Shown one piece after another: positions 38,365 through 46,095 of a stretch of 64,000 nucleotides of DNA. The notes below the pieces were generated by a model. The model ran no database searches. It was not told where the DNA came from and was given only the letters and a program-made list of their open reading frames with translations. A program made the position numbers and the translations under genes. The stretch comes from Promineifilum sp019695075 (lineage in GTDB: Bacteria > Chloroflexota > Anaerolineae > Promineifilales > Promineifilaceae): positions 123,559 to 187,558 of the forward strand of contig JAHCIO010000002.1 of assembly GCA_026129185.1 (NCBI GenBank). The letters run 5' to 3'. The number at the start of each line of letters is the position of its first letter. Within the stretch, counting starts at the first letter, position 1.

Positions 38365-39464
38365 GGGAAGACGATCAGCCCGCGGGCGATCTCGCCGCCG
38401 AGCATGTCGGCGTAGGCCGCGTTGATGGCCTCCAGCGGGTAGGTGCGCGAGATGAGGCGGTCGAGGTCGAGCAGGCCGCGCCGGTAGAGGTCGGCGTAGA
38501 GCGGGAAGTCGCGGGCCGGGTTGGCGCTGCCGTAGTAGCAGCCGGTGACGGTCTTCTCCTGCCGGGTGATCAGCGCGCCGGGCAGGTTGGTGGCGCTGCC
38601 CATCGGCGCGATGCCGGCCAGGACGACCAGCCCGCCCGGCCGCGCCGCCGCCAGGCACGTTTCCTGGACGACGGGCAGGCCGATGGCCTCGAAGACGGTG
38701 TCCGCGCCGCGCCCCTCGGTCAGGTTCTGGATGGCCCGCACGGTGTCCGGGCCGGCCATGAGGATGTCGGTTGCGCCGAAGGCCTGGGCGATGACGCCCT
38801 TGGCCTCGTGGGTGTCTACGGCGATGATGCGGCTCGCGCCGGCCAGCCTGGCCCCCATGATGATGCTGAGGCCGACGCCGCCCGCGCCGAAGACGGCCAC
38901 GCTGCTGCCCGGCCGGATGCGGGCCGTGTTCAGCGCCGCGCCGACGCCGGTGGCGACGGCGCAGCCGATGAGCGCGGCCACGGTCAGGGGGATGTCGGCG
39001 GCCAGGGGGACGCAACAGACCTCTGGCACGACGGTGTACTCGGCGAAGCAGGCCAGGGCGCTGAAGTGGTAGACGGGGCGGCCGTCCCGGCTCAGGCGCG
39101 TCGTGCCGTCGAGCATTGTTCCGGCCCAGAGCGGGGCGATATAAGTCTCGCACAGGCTGGGGCGGTTGTGGAGGCAGTAGAAGCACGCGCCGCAACTGGG
39201 CGCCCAGCTGAGGGCGACGTGGTCGCCCACGGCGACGCGGGCCACGCCCGGCCCGACGGCGGCGACGACGCCCGCGCCCTCATGACCGGGGACGACGGGC
39301 GTGGCGTGGCGCGTCGCCCCGGTCATCAGGTGCCAATCACTGTGGCAGACGCCGGCCGCGGCGACGCGCACTAGCACCTCGCCCGCGCGGGGCGGGGCCA
39401 GGTCGAGCGTCTCCACGGCAAACGGGACGCCCGGCTCATAGAAGACGGCCGCTTTAACTTTCAT
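38361..39464 (-). CDS. Zinc-dependent alcohol dehydrogenase (MDR family)
   Basis: 367 residues from ATG 39464 (MKVKAAVFYEPGVPF). Catalytic zinc ligands in AGVCHSDWH (Cys) and VPGHEGAGVV (His-Glu); the structural zinc loop is CGACFYCLHNRPSLC; NAD motif VFGAGGVGLSIIMGA. Closest in layout to class III-like/aryl alcohol dehydrogenases. It oxidises an alcohol or a thiol adduct with NAD+; substrate unknown. Followed by the overlapping GNAT gene. Confidence 0.9.
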   Translation of the reverse strand: MKVKAAVFYEPGVPFAVETLDLAPPRAGEVLVRVAAAGVCHSDWHLMTGATRHATPVVPGHEGAGVVAAVGPGVARVAVGDHVALSWAPSCGACFYCLHNRPSLCETYIAPLWAGTMLDGTTRLSRDGRPVYHFSALACFAEYTVVPEVCCVPLAADIPLTVAALIGCAVATGVGAALNTARIRPGSSVAVFGAGGVGLSIIMGARLAGASRIIAVDTHEAKGVIAQAFGATDILMAGPDTVRAIQNLTEGRGADTVFEAIGLPVVQETCLAAARPGGLVVLAGIAPMGSATNLPGALITRQEKTVTGCYYGSANPARDFPLYADLYRRGLLDLDRLISRTYPLEAINAAYADMLGGEIARGLIVFP

Positions 39465-39509
39465 TCGGTGCGCTAAACCGGCCAGGCCCACCCGGGCTTG
39501 CCGGGCCGC

Positions 39510-39851
39510 TTACTCTTTCGACAGGATGTGCAACTTGGCGTGCGGGATGGTCTCGTACGCCCCCAGGTGGAACTTGATGGTGAAGCCGTAGCCCAGCGCC
39601 GGATAGTCGGCCACGCGCGCCCTGGTCTCGTCGATGGCGTAGTCGATCAGCTCCAGGAAGCGCTCGCGGTTGGCGCGCTCCATCATCTCGGTCGTCTGTC
39701 CGGCCTCATAGGGCACGGCGATCCAGTGGACGGCCGCCTCCGGCTCGACGCTGGCGATGATGGCGAACTGCCTGTCGTCGTCGCGGGCGATGACGGTTCC
39801 CGGCTCGTCGCCGCGCAGGATGGCGGCAAATGGACTGTCATGGCTGCTCAT
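39510..39851 (-). CDS. HIT-like superfamily protein with degenerate His triad
   Basis: 113 residues: SPFAAILRGDEPGTVIARDDD, FLELIDYA, and the end GAYETIPHAKLHILSKE. Layout matches HIT nucleotide hydrolases, but the H-x-H-x-H triad is reduced to H-x3-H (PHAKLHIL), so the canonical catalytic His is missing. GGAGGT precedes the ATG. Probably a nucleotide-binding, not hydrolysing, relative. Confidence 0.65.
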   Translation of the reverse strand: MSSHDSPFAAILRGDEPGTVIARDDDRQFAIIASVEPEAAVHWIAVPYEAGQTTEMMERANRERFLELIDYAIDETRARVADYPALGYGFTIKFHLGAYETIPHAKLHILSKE

Positions 39852-39921
39852 GTTGACCTCCCTGACCCACTCGTTGGGCGCGCCTTGCGGCGCGCGATGC
39901 TTGTTCTTGTCGCCCCGGGCC

Positions 39922-40788
39922 TCACGCGCCGGCGACGACCGGCTCGTCGTCGATGGCGTAGGCGTAGGGCATGGCCTCGGTGTTGCGCGCCCAGCCGACC
40001 TGGCCGCGGGCGTCGATGGCGATCAGGCCGCCGTCGCCGCCGGTGCGTTCTTCCAGCAGGCGAATGGCCGCCGCGCAGGCCGCCGCCGCCGACAGCCCCG
40101 CGCCGACCAGGTCGCAGACGCGCTTGCTGATGACGACGCGCATGAGCGCCTCGCCGTAGCCGGTGGCGCTGACGCCGGCCGTCCAGTTGTCGGCATACGC
40201 GCCGCTGCCGACCAGCGGACTGTCGCCGACGCGGCCGGGGCGCTTGTTGGCCGTGCCGCCGGTGGAGGTGGCCGCGGCCACGTTGCCAGCGCTGTCGATG
40301 GCCACGGCCCCGACGGTGTCGCCCAGTGGGCCGGAGTCGGAGCCGGCAACCGGCTCGGCCTCGACCAGCAGTTCGCTCACCTCGCAGCGCGGGAAGCCGA
40401 TGCTGTCGGCGAAGGCATCCGCGCCGGCGGCGACGAGGAAGTTGTGGCCGCTGTCCTCCATCACCCGGCGGGCCAGGGCGACGGGGTGGCGCACACGCTG
40501 AATGGCGGCGATGGCCCCCATGCCCAGGTCGCGGCCGTCCATGATGAGCGCGTCCATCTCGACGAAGCCCTCGGCGTTGGGGTAGCTGCCCCGCCCGGCG
40601 TCGAGCACGGGGCAATCCTCCAGGATCATCACCGCGGCCTCGACCGCATCCAACGCCGCCCCACCGCGCTGGAGGATGTCGCGGCCGGCAGCGGCGGCGG
40701 CTTCACAGGCGCGGCGCGCTTCCTCCAGCCGGCCGGCCGACCGTGACCAGGCCCCCGCGCCGCCATGTACAATGATCGCAATCGTCAT
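39922..40788 (-). CDS. Isoaspartyl peptidase/L-asparaginase (Ntn hydrolase)
   Basis: 288 residues from ATG 40788 (GGAGAA 6 nt upstream). An autoprocessed precursor: cleavage expected before the Thr of GDTVGAVAIDSAGNVAAATS, giving the new N-terminal nucleophile, with GGTANKRPGRVGDSPL as the following substrate loop and ATGYGEALMR further on. Hydrolyses isoaspartyl dipeptides or asparagine. Typical length and motif order. Confidence 0.92.
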   Translation of the reverse strand: MTIAIIVHGGAGAWSRSAGRLEEARRACEAAAAAGRDILQRGGAALDAVEAAVMILEDCPVLDAGRGSYPNAEGFVEMDALIMDGRDLGMGAIAAIQRVRHPVALARRVMEDSGHNFLVAAGADAFADSIGFPRCEVSELLVEAEPVAGSDSGPLGDTVGAVAIDSAGNVAAATSTGGTANKRPGRVGDSPLVGSGAYADNWTAGVSATGYGEALMRVVISKRVCDLVGAGLSAAAACAAAIRLLEERTGGDGGLIAIDARGQVGWARNTEAMPYAYAIDDEPVVAGA

Positions 40789-40873
40789 ACGCGCTTCTCC
40801 ATGTACGCCTATTAAACACGCTTTGTGCAATTTGTCGAAAGGAGGCCGCGGCGATTCTGGCAGATTTTTCTTC

Positions 40874-40907
40874 GGCGCGGGCGTTCCCCTGGGGGCACGC
40901 CCGCGCC
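40874..40907. other. Hairpin in the asparaginase-tRNA gap
   Basis: Perfect 11-bp arms GGCGCGGGCGT/ACGCCCGCGCC with a CCCC/GGGG-capable loop. It sits between divergent transcription units, so its role is unclear. Confidence 0.4.
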
Positions 40908-40925
40908 AGTGGCGTTCATTTTGGC

Positions 40926-40953
40926 TTGACACCGCGCCCACAGAAGCTATAAT
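40926..40953 (+). promoter_or_regulatory. Consensus promoter of tRNA-Asn
   Basis: TTGACA (40926-40931), 16-nt spacer, TATAAT (40948-40953), 13 nt before the tRNA. Confidence 0.85.
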
Positions 40954-40966
40954 CCGGGTTCGATGT

Positions 40967-41038
40967 TCCTCAGTAGCTCAATGGCAGAGCGTGCGGCTGT
41001 TAACCGCAATGTTGTTGGTTCGAGTCCAACCTGAGGAG
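40967..41038 (+). tRNA. tRNA-Asn (GTT)
   Basis: Cloverleaf: acceptor TCCTCAG/CTGAGGA, D-arm GCTC/GAGC, anticodon stem TGCGG/CCGCA around loop CTGTTAA (anticodon GTT), T-arm GTTGG TTCGAGT CCAAC, discriminator G. The 3' CCA is not encoded. Confidence 0.93.
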
Positions 41039-41045
41039 CTGGTTC

Positions 41046-41078
41046 AAAAAACGGCAGGCGACAGGTCTGCCGTTTTTT
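41046..41078 (+). terminator. Rho-independent terminator after tRNA-Asn
   Basis: AAAAAACGGCAG/CTGCCGTTTTTT stem with 9-nt loop and six T, 8 nt after the tRNA. Confidence 0.88.
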
Positions 41079-41120
41079 ATTTGGCGGCCGCCCGAACGAC
41101 CGCCGAGGAGCGCAGAGAAC

Positions 41121-42674
41121 ATGAAAGCCTATAGACCCGTGGCCCTCATCATCCTCGATGGCTGGGGCATCCGCGAAATGGAGCACGGCAATGCCGTCGT
41201 GCAGGCCAACAAGCCCAATTACGAGCGTTGGACGCGTGAGTTGGAACGTTCGGTCGTCGATGCCTCGGGCGAAGCCGTGGGCCTGCCCGACGGACAGATG
41301 GGCAACTCCGAAGTTGGTCACCTGAACCTGGGGGCGGGTCGCATCATCTACCAGGACCTGACGCGCATCAACCTGGCCATTGACCGGGGCGCGTTTGCCG
41401 AGAACGAAATCTTGCTGGCCGCGCTGGAAGGCGTCAAGAACCGCCGCGGCAAGCTGCACCTCATCGGCCTCTTCGGCGAGGGCGGCGTGCATAGCCACAG
41501 CAAGCACCTCTACGCGCTCTTGCAGATGGCCGAGCGCAATGGCATCGAGCCGATCATCCACGTCATCACCGACGGCCGCGACACCCCGCCGGAGAGCGGC
41601 CTCGGCTACGCCCTGACGCTGGAAGCGTACCTCTCCAAGCACCCCGGCATTGTCGCTTCGGTCTGCGGGCGCTACTACACCATGGATCGCGACAAGCGCT
41701 GGGCGCGGACGGAACTGGGCTACCGCGTCATGGCCCTGCACGAGGGCTACCGGGGCGAGGCGGGCGGCGCGCCGCGCACGGCGCCGTCGCTCAGCACGGC
41801 CCTGCGCGAGTCCTATGCCGCCGGCGTGACCGACGAGTTCGTCCTGCCGGTGGCCATCGACGTCGGCGCGCGCAACGTCCTCATCGAGCCGGGCGACGCG
41901 GTCATCTTCTACAACTTCCGCGCCGACCGCATGCGCCAGATCGTCACCACGTTCACCGCGCCGGACTTCGTGGGCTTCGAGCGCAATTTCATCCCTGATC
42001 TCGATGTGCTGACGATGACTGCCTACGAGGCCAATCTGCCGGTGAAGATCATCTTCCCTGAAGTGGAGATCACCAACCCGCTGGCCGAGGTGTTGAGCAA
42101 GCAGGGCTGTCGCCAGTTCCATGCCGCCGAGACGGAGAAGTACGCCCACGTGACCTACTTCTTCAATGGCGGCTGCGAGACCCCTTTCGAGGGCGAGGAG
42201 CGCTATCTGGAGCCGTCGCCCAAGGTGGCCACGTATGATCTCCAGCCGGAGATGAGCGCCCGGTCGCTGGTGGACAAGGTCATCGAGCGCGTGCGCGACC
42301 ACGACGACGATTTCATCCTGGTCAACTTCGCTAACCCCGACATGGTTGGCCACACCGGCGTCCTGTCGGCGGCCATCAAGGCTGTGGAGACGGTGGACGA
42401 GTGTGCCGGCCGGTTGGTGGCGGCCATCAACGCCAAGGGCGGTGTGGCCATTGTCACCGCCGACCACGGCAACTGCGAGCGGATGGTCAACGAGGTCACC
42501 GGCGAGCCGCATACTTACCACACGACACAGCCGGTGGCTCTGTTCGTCATCGGCGACCAGTACTACGACTTGCGCCCGCGCGGCATCCTGGCCGATGTCT
42601 CGCCGACTATCCTGCACCTGATGGGCATCCAGCCGCCGCCGGAGATGACCGGCCGGAGCCTGATCAGCGAATGA
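41121..42674 (+). CDS. gpmI: 2,3-bisphosphoglycerate-independent phosphoglycerate mutase
   Basis: 517 residues of the alkaline phosphatase superfamily, with two Mn2+ sites. Interconverts 3- and 2-phosphoglycerate. LIILDGWGIRE (first metal Asp), GQMGNSEVGHLNLGAGR with the phosphorylated Ser, HVITDGRDTPPESG, FYNFRADRMRQI, NPDMVGHTGV and TADHGNCE complete the site. The next gene overlaps its stop (ATGA). Confidence 0.95.
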   Translation: MKAYRPVALIILDGWGIREMEHGNAVVQANKPNYERWTRELERSVVDASGEAVGLPDGQMGNSEVGHLNLGAGRIIYQDLTRINLAIDRGAFAENEILLAALEGVKNRRGKLHLIGLFGEGGVHSHSKHLYALLQMAERNGIEPIIHVITDGRDTPPESGLGYALTLEAYLSKHPGIVASVCGRYYTMDRDKRWARTELGYRVMALHEGYRGEAGGAPRTAPSLSTALRESYAAGVTDEFVLPVAIDVGARNVLIEPGDAVIFYNFRADRMRQIVTTFTAPDFVGFERNFIPDLDVLTMTAYEANLPVKIIFPEVEITNPLAEVLSKQGCRQFHAAETEKYAHVTYFFNGGCETPFEGEERYLEPSPKVATYDLQPEMSARSLVDKVIERVRDHDDDFILVNFANPDMVGHTGVLSAAIKAVETVDECAGRLVAAINAKGGVAIVTADHGNCERMVNEVTGEPHTYHTTQPVALFVIGDQYYDLRPRGILADVSPTILHLMGIQPPPEMTGRSLISE

Positions 42675-43228
42675 GCGGCGACGCCGCACCGTCAGCCAAC
42701 GGCCGCGCCCTGCGCGCCTACGTGGACAGCGCCCGGGCCGCGCTGGCCGGCGTGACAGCCATCGACTACCACCAGCGACCCTTGCCCGCGCCGCTGGACG
42801 AGCAGCTGCTGGCCATCGTTGGCGTGTTCGCGGCGCTGCCCGCGGCCGACCGCGACCGCTTCATGGCCGCGCTGACCGACGCGGAGCGGGCGCTGTTCGG
42901 CCTGTTCGGCCATCGCGCGGCGACACTGGCCGTGCGGCGCGAGGAGCCGGAGTGGCTGCGGCTGGGGCTGCTGGGCAGCGTCATCGCCAACTACGCCATT
43001 CCGGCCCGGCGCGACGTGGATGTGTCGCTGGCCGTCTTCCACCATTGCGCCCGCAAGCTGGGGCTGTCGCCGGTGGAGGTCTTCGACGAGGCCGCCGCCT
43101 ACGCCTCTGAGGAGATGGCCGCGCGCCTGCGCGCCTTCGGCCGGCGCGACGACGTGGTGCTGAAGCACTTCGGCTGGCGGGAAATCCGCGGCGAAGAGGG
43201 TGTGCGCTACAAGTTCGAGTGGCGATGA
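42671..43228 (+). CDS. Hypothetical protein, translationally coupled to gpmI
   Basis: 185 residues starting at ATG 42671, overlapping the gpmI stop. Predominantly helical with no TM or signal: LDEQLLAIVGVFAALPAADRD, RLGLLGSVIANYAIPARRDVDV, ALAVFHHCARKLG-type text and a C-terminal KHFGWREIRGEEGVRYKFEW. Not recognised. The mid-region resembles small helical proteins that report on protein condition, but no function can be assigned. Confidence 0.65.
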   Translation: MSGDAAPSANGRALRAYVDSARAALAGVTAIDYHQRPLPAPLDEQLLAIVGVFAALPAADRDRFMAALTDAERALFGLFGHRAATLAVRREEPEWLRLGLLGSVIANYAIPARRDVDVSLAVFHHCARKLGLSPVEVFDEAAAYASEEMAARLRAFGRRDDVVLKHFGWREIRGEEGVRYKFEWR

Positions 43229-43268
43229 ACGCGGTTGAGGCTCACGTGGAAGCGGCCGGCCACATTGG

Positions 43269-43297
43269 TTGCCCCGCCCGACCCTGCTTGATAGAAT
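43269..43297 (+). promoter_or_regulatory. Promoter of the cobalamin operon
   Basis: TTGCCC (43269-43274), 17-nt spacer, TAGAAT (43292-43297), ending 27 nt before the riboswitch. Confidence 0.5.
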
Positions 43298-43324
43298 ATG
43301 CCCATAACTGAATAGGCAAACCCG

Positions 43325-43468
43325 TCTCAGGTCGCCCCAGCCCCGGAAGGCAGGGCGTAATCGCGAAACTGGTGCGTCTTGCCCGCGCAAGACAAGGCCA
43401 GTGCTGTACCCGCAACTGTGATTCAACCGGCAACCCGCCGGTCGATAAGCCAGGTCGACATCCTGAGA
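43325..43468 (+). ncRNA. Cobalamin riboswitch (B12 element)
   Basis: A 144-nt leader with the conserved core CTGTACCCGCAACTGTGA (43404-43421) and the B12-box-like AGCCAGGTCGACATCCTG (43448-43465). TCTCAGG (43325-43331) and CCTGAGA (43462-43468) pair to close P1. GGCAACCCGCCGG-type peripheral stems lie between. Binding of a cobalamin is expected to favour the downstream terminator and switch off the operon of B12 capture and ECF transport genes. The rest of the 425-nt gap contains only this and the terminator. Confidence 0.85.
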
Positions 43469-43534
43469 TGAGTTTCTGCCCTCGTGGATAAGGGTTGGGA
43501 ACTTCGTGGAGACTGGTTATCTAGTATAACCTCG

Positions 43535-43561
43535 ACTCGATGCCCGCGCATCGAGTTTTTT
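43535..43561 (+). terminator. Expression-platform terminator of the cobalamin riboswitch
   Basis: ACTCGATG/CATCGAGT stem with six T, 66 nt after the riboswitch and about 100 nt before the first operon gene. Confidence 0.82.
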
Positions 43562-43659
43562 GTTCCCAGCGTCTCGTCCTGTGACCAACTGAAGCAACCG
43601 GCGACCGCGCGCCCGCGAACGGCGGTTCGTGGCCGGCCGGAACAAGGAAGGAGATGACG

Positions 43660-44643
43660 ATGATGACACGACGAGTGGGATACGGTGTTCTGCTGCTGTT
43701 GGCCTTGCTGGCGGTTGTCGGCTGTTCCACGATCAGAGAGGAGGCGCCGCCGAGCGGGCCGGGGGATGCGGCCGCCGCCAGGGCTGCGGAGTGGCTGGTG
43801 GCCAACCATCAGAACGACGATGGCGGGTTCACCAGCTTTAGCGCCGGCGCGAACGTAGCCCCGTCAGACCCGGCGGGCACACTCGACGCGCTGCTGGCCA
43901 TGGCTGCCGCCAGGGTTGACACCGAACCGGCGCTGGCCTACCTACGGGCCAACGGCCCGGCTCTGGAGGCCACGGCCGGCGAGGGCGGCGGCCAACTGGG
44001 CAAGCTGGTGCTGGCGCTGGATGCGGCCGGGGCCGATCCGCGCGACTTCGCCGGCGTCAACTACGTCGCCGCGCTGGCGGGGATGGTAGATGCGTCGGGT
44101 TCGTTCGGCGCGGCCGACGCCTTCAATCACTCGCTGGCTGTCCTGGGCCTGGCCGCGGCGGGAGAGACAATCCCCACAGAGTCCGCGGCCTGGTTGGAGA
44201 GCTTGCAGGCCGCCGACGGCTCCTGGGACGACGGTTTTGGCACAACCGGGAACGCCGACGCGACCGCGATGGCCATCATGGCCCTGCTGGCCGCGGGGCG
44301 CTCGGCCGATGACGTCTCCGTCGCCGCGGCGGCCGGCTTCCTGGCCGGGGCGCAGGTGGACGGGGGCGGCTGGGCTTATGGCGCGGGCCTGCCGGCCAGC
44401 GCCAGCAGCACGGCGCTGGTCATTCAGGCGATTGTCGCCCTCGGCGAAGACCCGGCGGCCACCGCTACGCGCTGGGCCAGGGACGGCCAATCGCCGCTGG
44501 ACGCGCTGTTGCGCTTCCAGAGCGAAAGCGGGGCCTTCCAGACCGACCTTGGCAGTGGCCCGGTCGATGACTACTACACGACCGTACTGGCCATCCCCGC
44601 GGCTGCCGGCCGGGCATGGCCGCTGGCTGGCGGCGCGGAGTAG
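43660..44643 (+). CDS. Transcobalamin alpha-domain-like lipoprotein, putative B12 binder
   Basis: 327 residues from ATG 43660 (AAGGAAGGAG 6 nt before; ATGs at 43654 and 43663 are in frame). A lipoprotein signal ends at Cys22 (LAVVGC). The rest is an alpha/alpha-barrel of squalene-cyclase/prenyltransferase type repeats: AAEWLVANHQNDDGGFTSF, SLQAADGSWDDGFGTTGNAD, FLAGAQVDGGGWAYG, STALVIQAIVALGED and SESGAFQTD. Transcobalamin and intrinsic factor use this fold to hold B12. The cobalamin riboswitch upstream and the ECF transporter downstream suggest that it captures corrinoid at the cell surface. The role is inferred; a different ligand remains possible. Confidence 0.75.
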   Translation: MMTRRVGYGVLLLLALLAVVGCSTIREEAPPSGPGDAAAARAAEWLVANHQNDDGGFTSFSAGANVAPSDPAGTLDALLAMAAARVDTEPALAYLRANGPALEATAGEGGGQLGKLVLALDAAGADPRDFAGVNYVAALAGMVDASGSFGAADAFNHSLAVLGLAAAGETIPTESAAWLESLQAADGSWDDGFGTTGNADATAMAIMALLAAGRSADDVSVAAAAGFLAGAQVDGGGWAYGAGLPASASSTALVIQAIVALGEDPAATATRWARDGQSPLDALLRFQSESGAFQTDLGSGPVDDYYTTVLAIPAAAGRAWPLAGGAE

Positions 44644-44647
44644 GCGC

Positions 44648-45319
44648 ATGGTCACGGCGATGGGTATCATCCACTGGCTGCTCGTGCCGCTACTGGCCGG
44701 CCTCTTCGCGCCGCCGGCGCAGGATGGCAATCGCGTTGGCATCGTCGTCGACTTCGGCGAGGAGACGACAACGGCCTGTGTGGCTTTCGCGGAGCCGGAG
44801 ATCAGCGGCTACGAGGCGCTCGTGCGTTCCGGCCTGGCGCTGGAGGTTAATCAGCAGGCGGGCGGCGCGGCCGTCTGCCGCATCGAGGCGACCGGTTGCG
44901 CTGCCGATGACTGCTTCTGCGCCTGCCAGGGCGCGGACTGCGTTTACTGGTCCTACTGGCATCAGGTGGATGGGGCGTGGCAGTACGCTGCCATCGGCGC
45001 GAGCCAGTCTCGCGTCGGCAACGGCGACGTGGACGGCTGGGTCTGGGGGCCGGGGTCAGTGACGGAAGCGCCGCCGCCGCCCGACGTGGGTTTCGACGAC
45101 ATTTGCGACGGGGGCGGCGCGACGGGGGCGACGGCCGTGGCCGCGCTCAGCACGCCCGCGCCGGGTGGTACTGCTGTGGTCGAGGCGGTCGGGACACCGG
45201 TCATGTCCGCGCCCGCCGGGCCGAGCGTGTGGGCCTATGGCGGCTTTGTCGTCTTGCTGCTGTTGCTGGGCGGGCTGCTGTGGCTGGCGCGCCGCCGGGC
45301 GGGCCGGGGCAGGGCATAG
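44648..45319 (+). CDS. Membrane-anchored DUF4430/transcobalamin-C-like protein
   Basis: 223 residues, 4 nt after the preceding stop. An N-terminal signal (IIHWLLVPLLAGLFAPPA), a domain with YEALVRSGLALEVNQ, a Cys cluster (CRIEATGCAADDCFCACQGADC), then YWSYWHQVDGAWQYAAIGAS and VGNGDVDGWVWGPG, followed by an Ala/Pro/Thr-rich stalk and a C-terminal helix (FVVLLLLLGGLLWLARRR) with a basic tail. The YW-x-YW...G-x-GDVDGW pattern is that of the DUF4430 domain, the beta domain of transcobalamins, so this and the previous protein look like the two halves of a B12 binder made as separate chains. The binding role is inferred. Confidence 0.7.
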   Translation: MVTAMGIIHWLLVPLLAGLFAPPAQDGNRVGIVVDFGEETTTACVAFAEPEISGYEALVRSGLALEVNQQAGGAAVCRIEATGCAADDCFCACQGADCVYWSYWHQVDGAWQYAAIGASQSRVGNGDVDGWVWGPGSVTEAPPPPDVGFDDICDGGGATGATAVAALSTPAPGGTAVVEAVGTPVMSAPAGPSVWAYGGFVVLLLLLGGLLWLARRRAGRGRA

Positions 45320-45321
45320 CC

Positions 45322-46095
45322 GTGGCCCGTCGTCTTGCCACCGCGGCGCTCTTCCTGCTGGCGCTGGCCATCGGCGCGGTGGCTTTCCTGTACCCGTTCC
45401 TGCGTGGCGTGGCGGCGAGCGAGGGCGCGGGGGCCGTGCCGCTGCTGTCGGCCGTGCTGGTGACGCTGTGCCTGGCTGTCCTGTTGGTCGAGCTACAGGG
45501 GCAGGCGGCCGGCGCGAAGACAGTGGCCATGCTCGGCATCCTCGTGGCGGCGACATCGACGCTGCGGTTCATCGAGGTGGCCATCCCCGGGCCGGGCGGC
45601 TTCTCGCCCATCTTCGCGCCCATCATCCTCGGCGCGTACGTCTTCGGGCCGCGCTTCGGCTTCTTGCTGGGGGCGATGACGATGCTGGTCTCCGGCATCA
45701 TCACTGCCGGCGTGGGGCCGTGGCTGCCCTATCAGATGTTCACCGCCGGCTGGGTGGGCGTCACCGCCGGCTGGCTGCCCCATCTGCGCCGGCCGCGGGC
45801 GGAGGTGGCCATGCTGGCGCTGCTGGGCCTGCTGTGGGGCTTTGCCTATGGGGCCATCATGAGCTTCTACACCTGGCCCTTCCTGGTTGGCAACGCCCAG
45901 ACCACCTGGTCGCCGGGCGCGGGCGTGGCCGACGCGCTGCGGCGCTACGTCGCCTTCTACCTGACGACCTCGTTGCTGTGGGATTCGGTCGGCGCGGTGG
46001 GCAATGTCGTCTTGCTGGCGGCGCTTGGCGCGCCGACGTTGCGCGCCCTGGGCCGCTTCCGCGACCGGCTGCTGTTCGCGGTGCGGCCGTCATGA
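45322..46095 (+). CDS. ECF transporter S component (probable cobalamin-specific, CbrT-like)
   Basis: 257 residues from GTG 45322, 2 nt after the previous stop. About six TM helices: LATAALFLLALAIGAVAFLYPF, VAMLGILVAATSTLRFIEVA, GFSPIFAPIILGAYVFGPRFG, MTMLVSGIITAGVGPWLPYQMF and later segments. FSPIFAPIILGAYVFG and the following loop are typical of ECF substrate-binding subunits. The T and A subunits follow with overlapping ends. Riboswitch control points to cobalamin as the substrate. Confidence 0.82.
   Translation: MARRLATAALFLLALAIGAVAFLYPFLRGVAASEGAGAVPLLSAVLVTLCLAVLLVELQGQAAGAKTVAMLGILVAATSTLRFIEVAIPGPGGFSPIFAPIILGAYVFGPRFGFLLGAMTMLVSGIITAGVGPWLPYQMFTAGWVGVTAGWLPHLRRPRAEVAMLALLGLLWGFAYGAIMSFYTWPFLVGNAQTTWSPGAGVADALRRYVAFYLTTSLLWDSVGAVGNVVLLAALGAPTLRALGRFRDRLLFAVRPS

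Noticed and set aside
37927..39195. Single 422-residue protein combining an Arg-rich region with a GNAT domain
   Set aside because: The N-terminal 277 residues are an out-of-frame reading of the alcohol dehydrogenase; the GNAT gene starts at ATG 38364 with an ATGA overlap.
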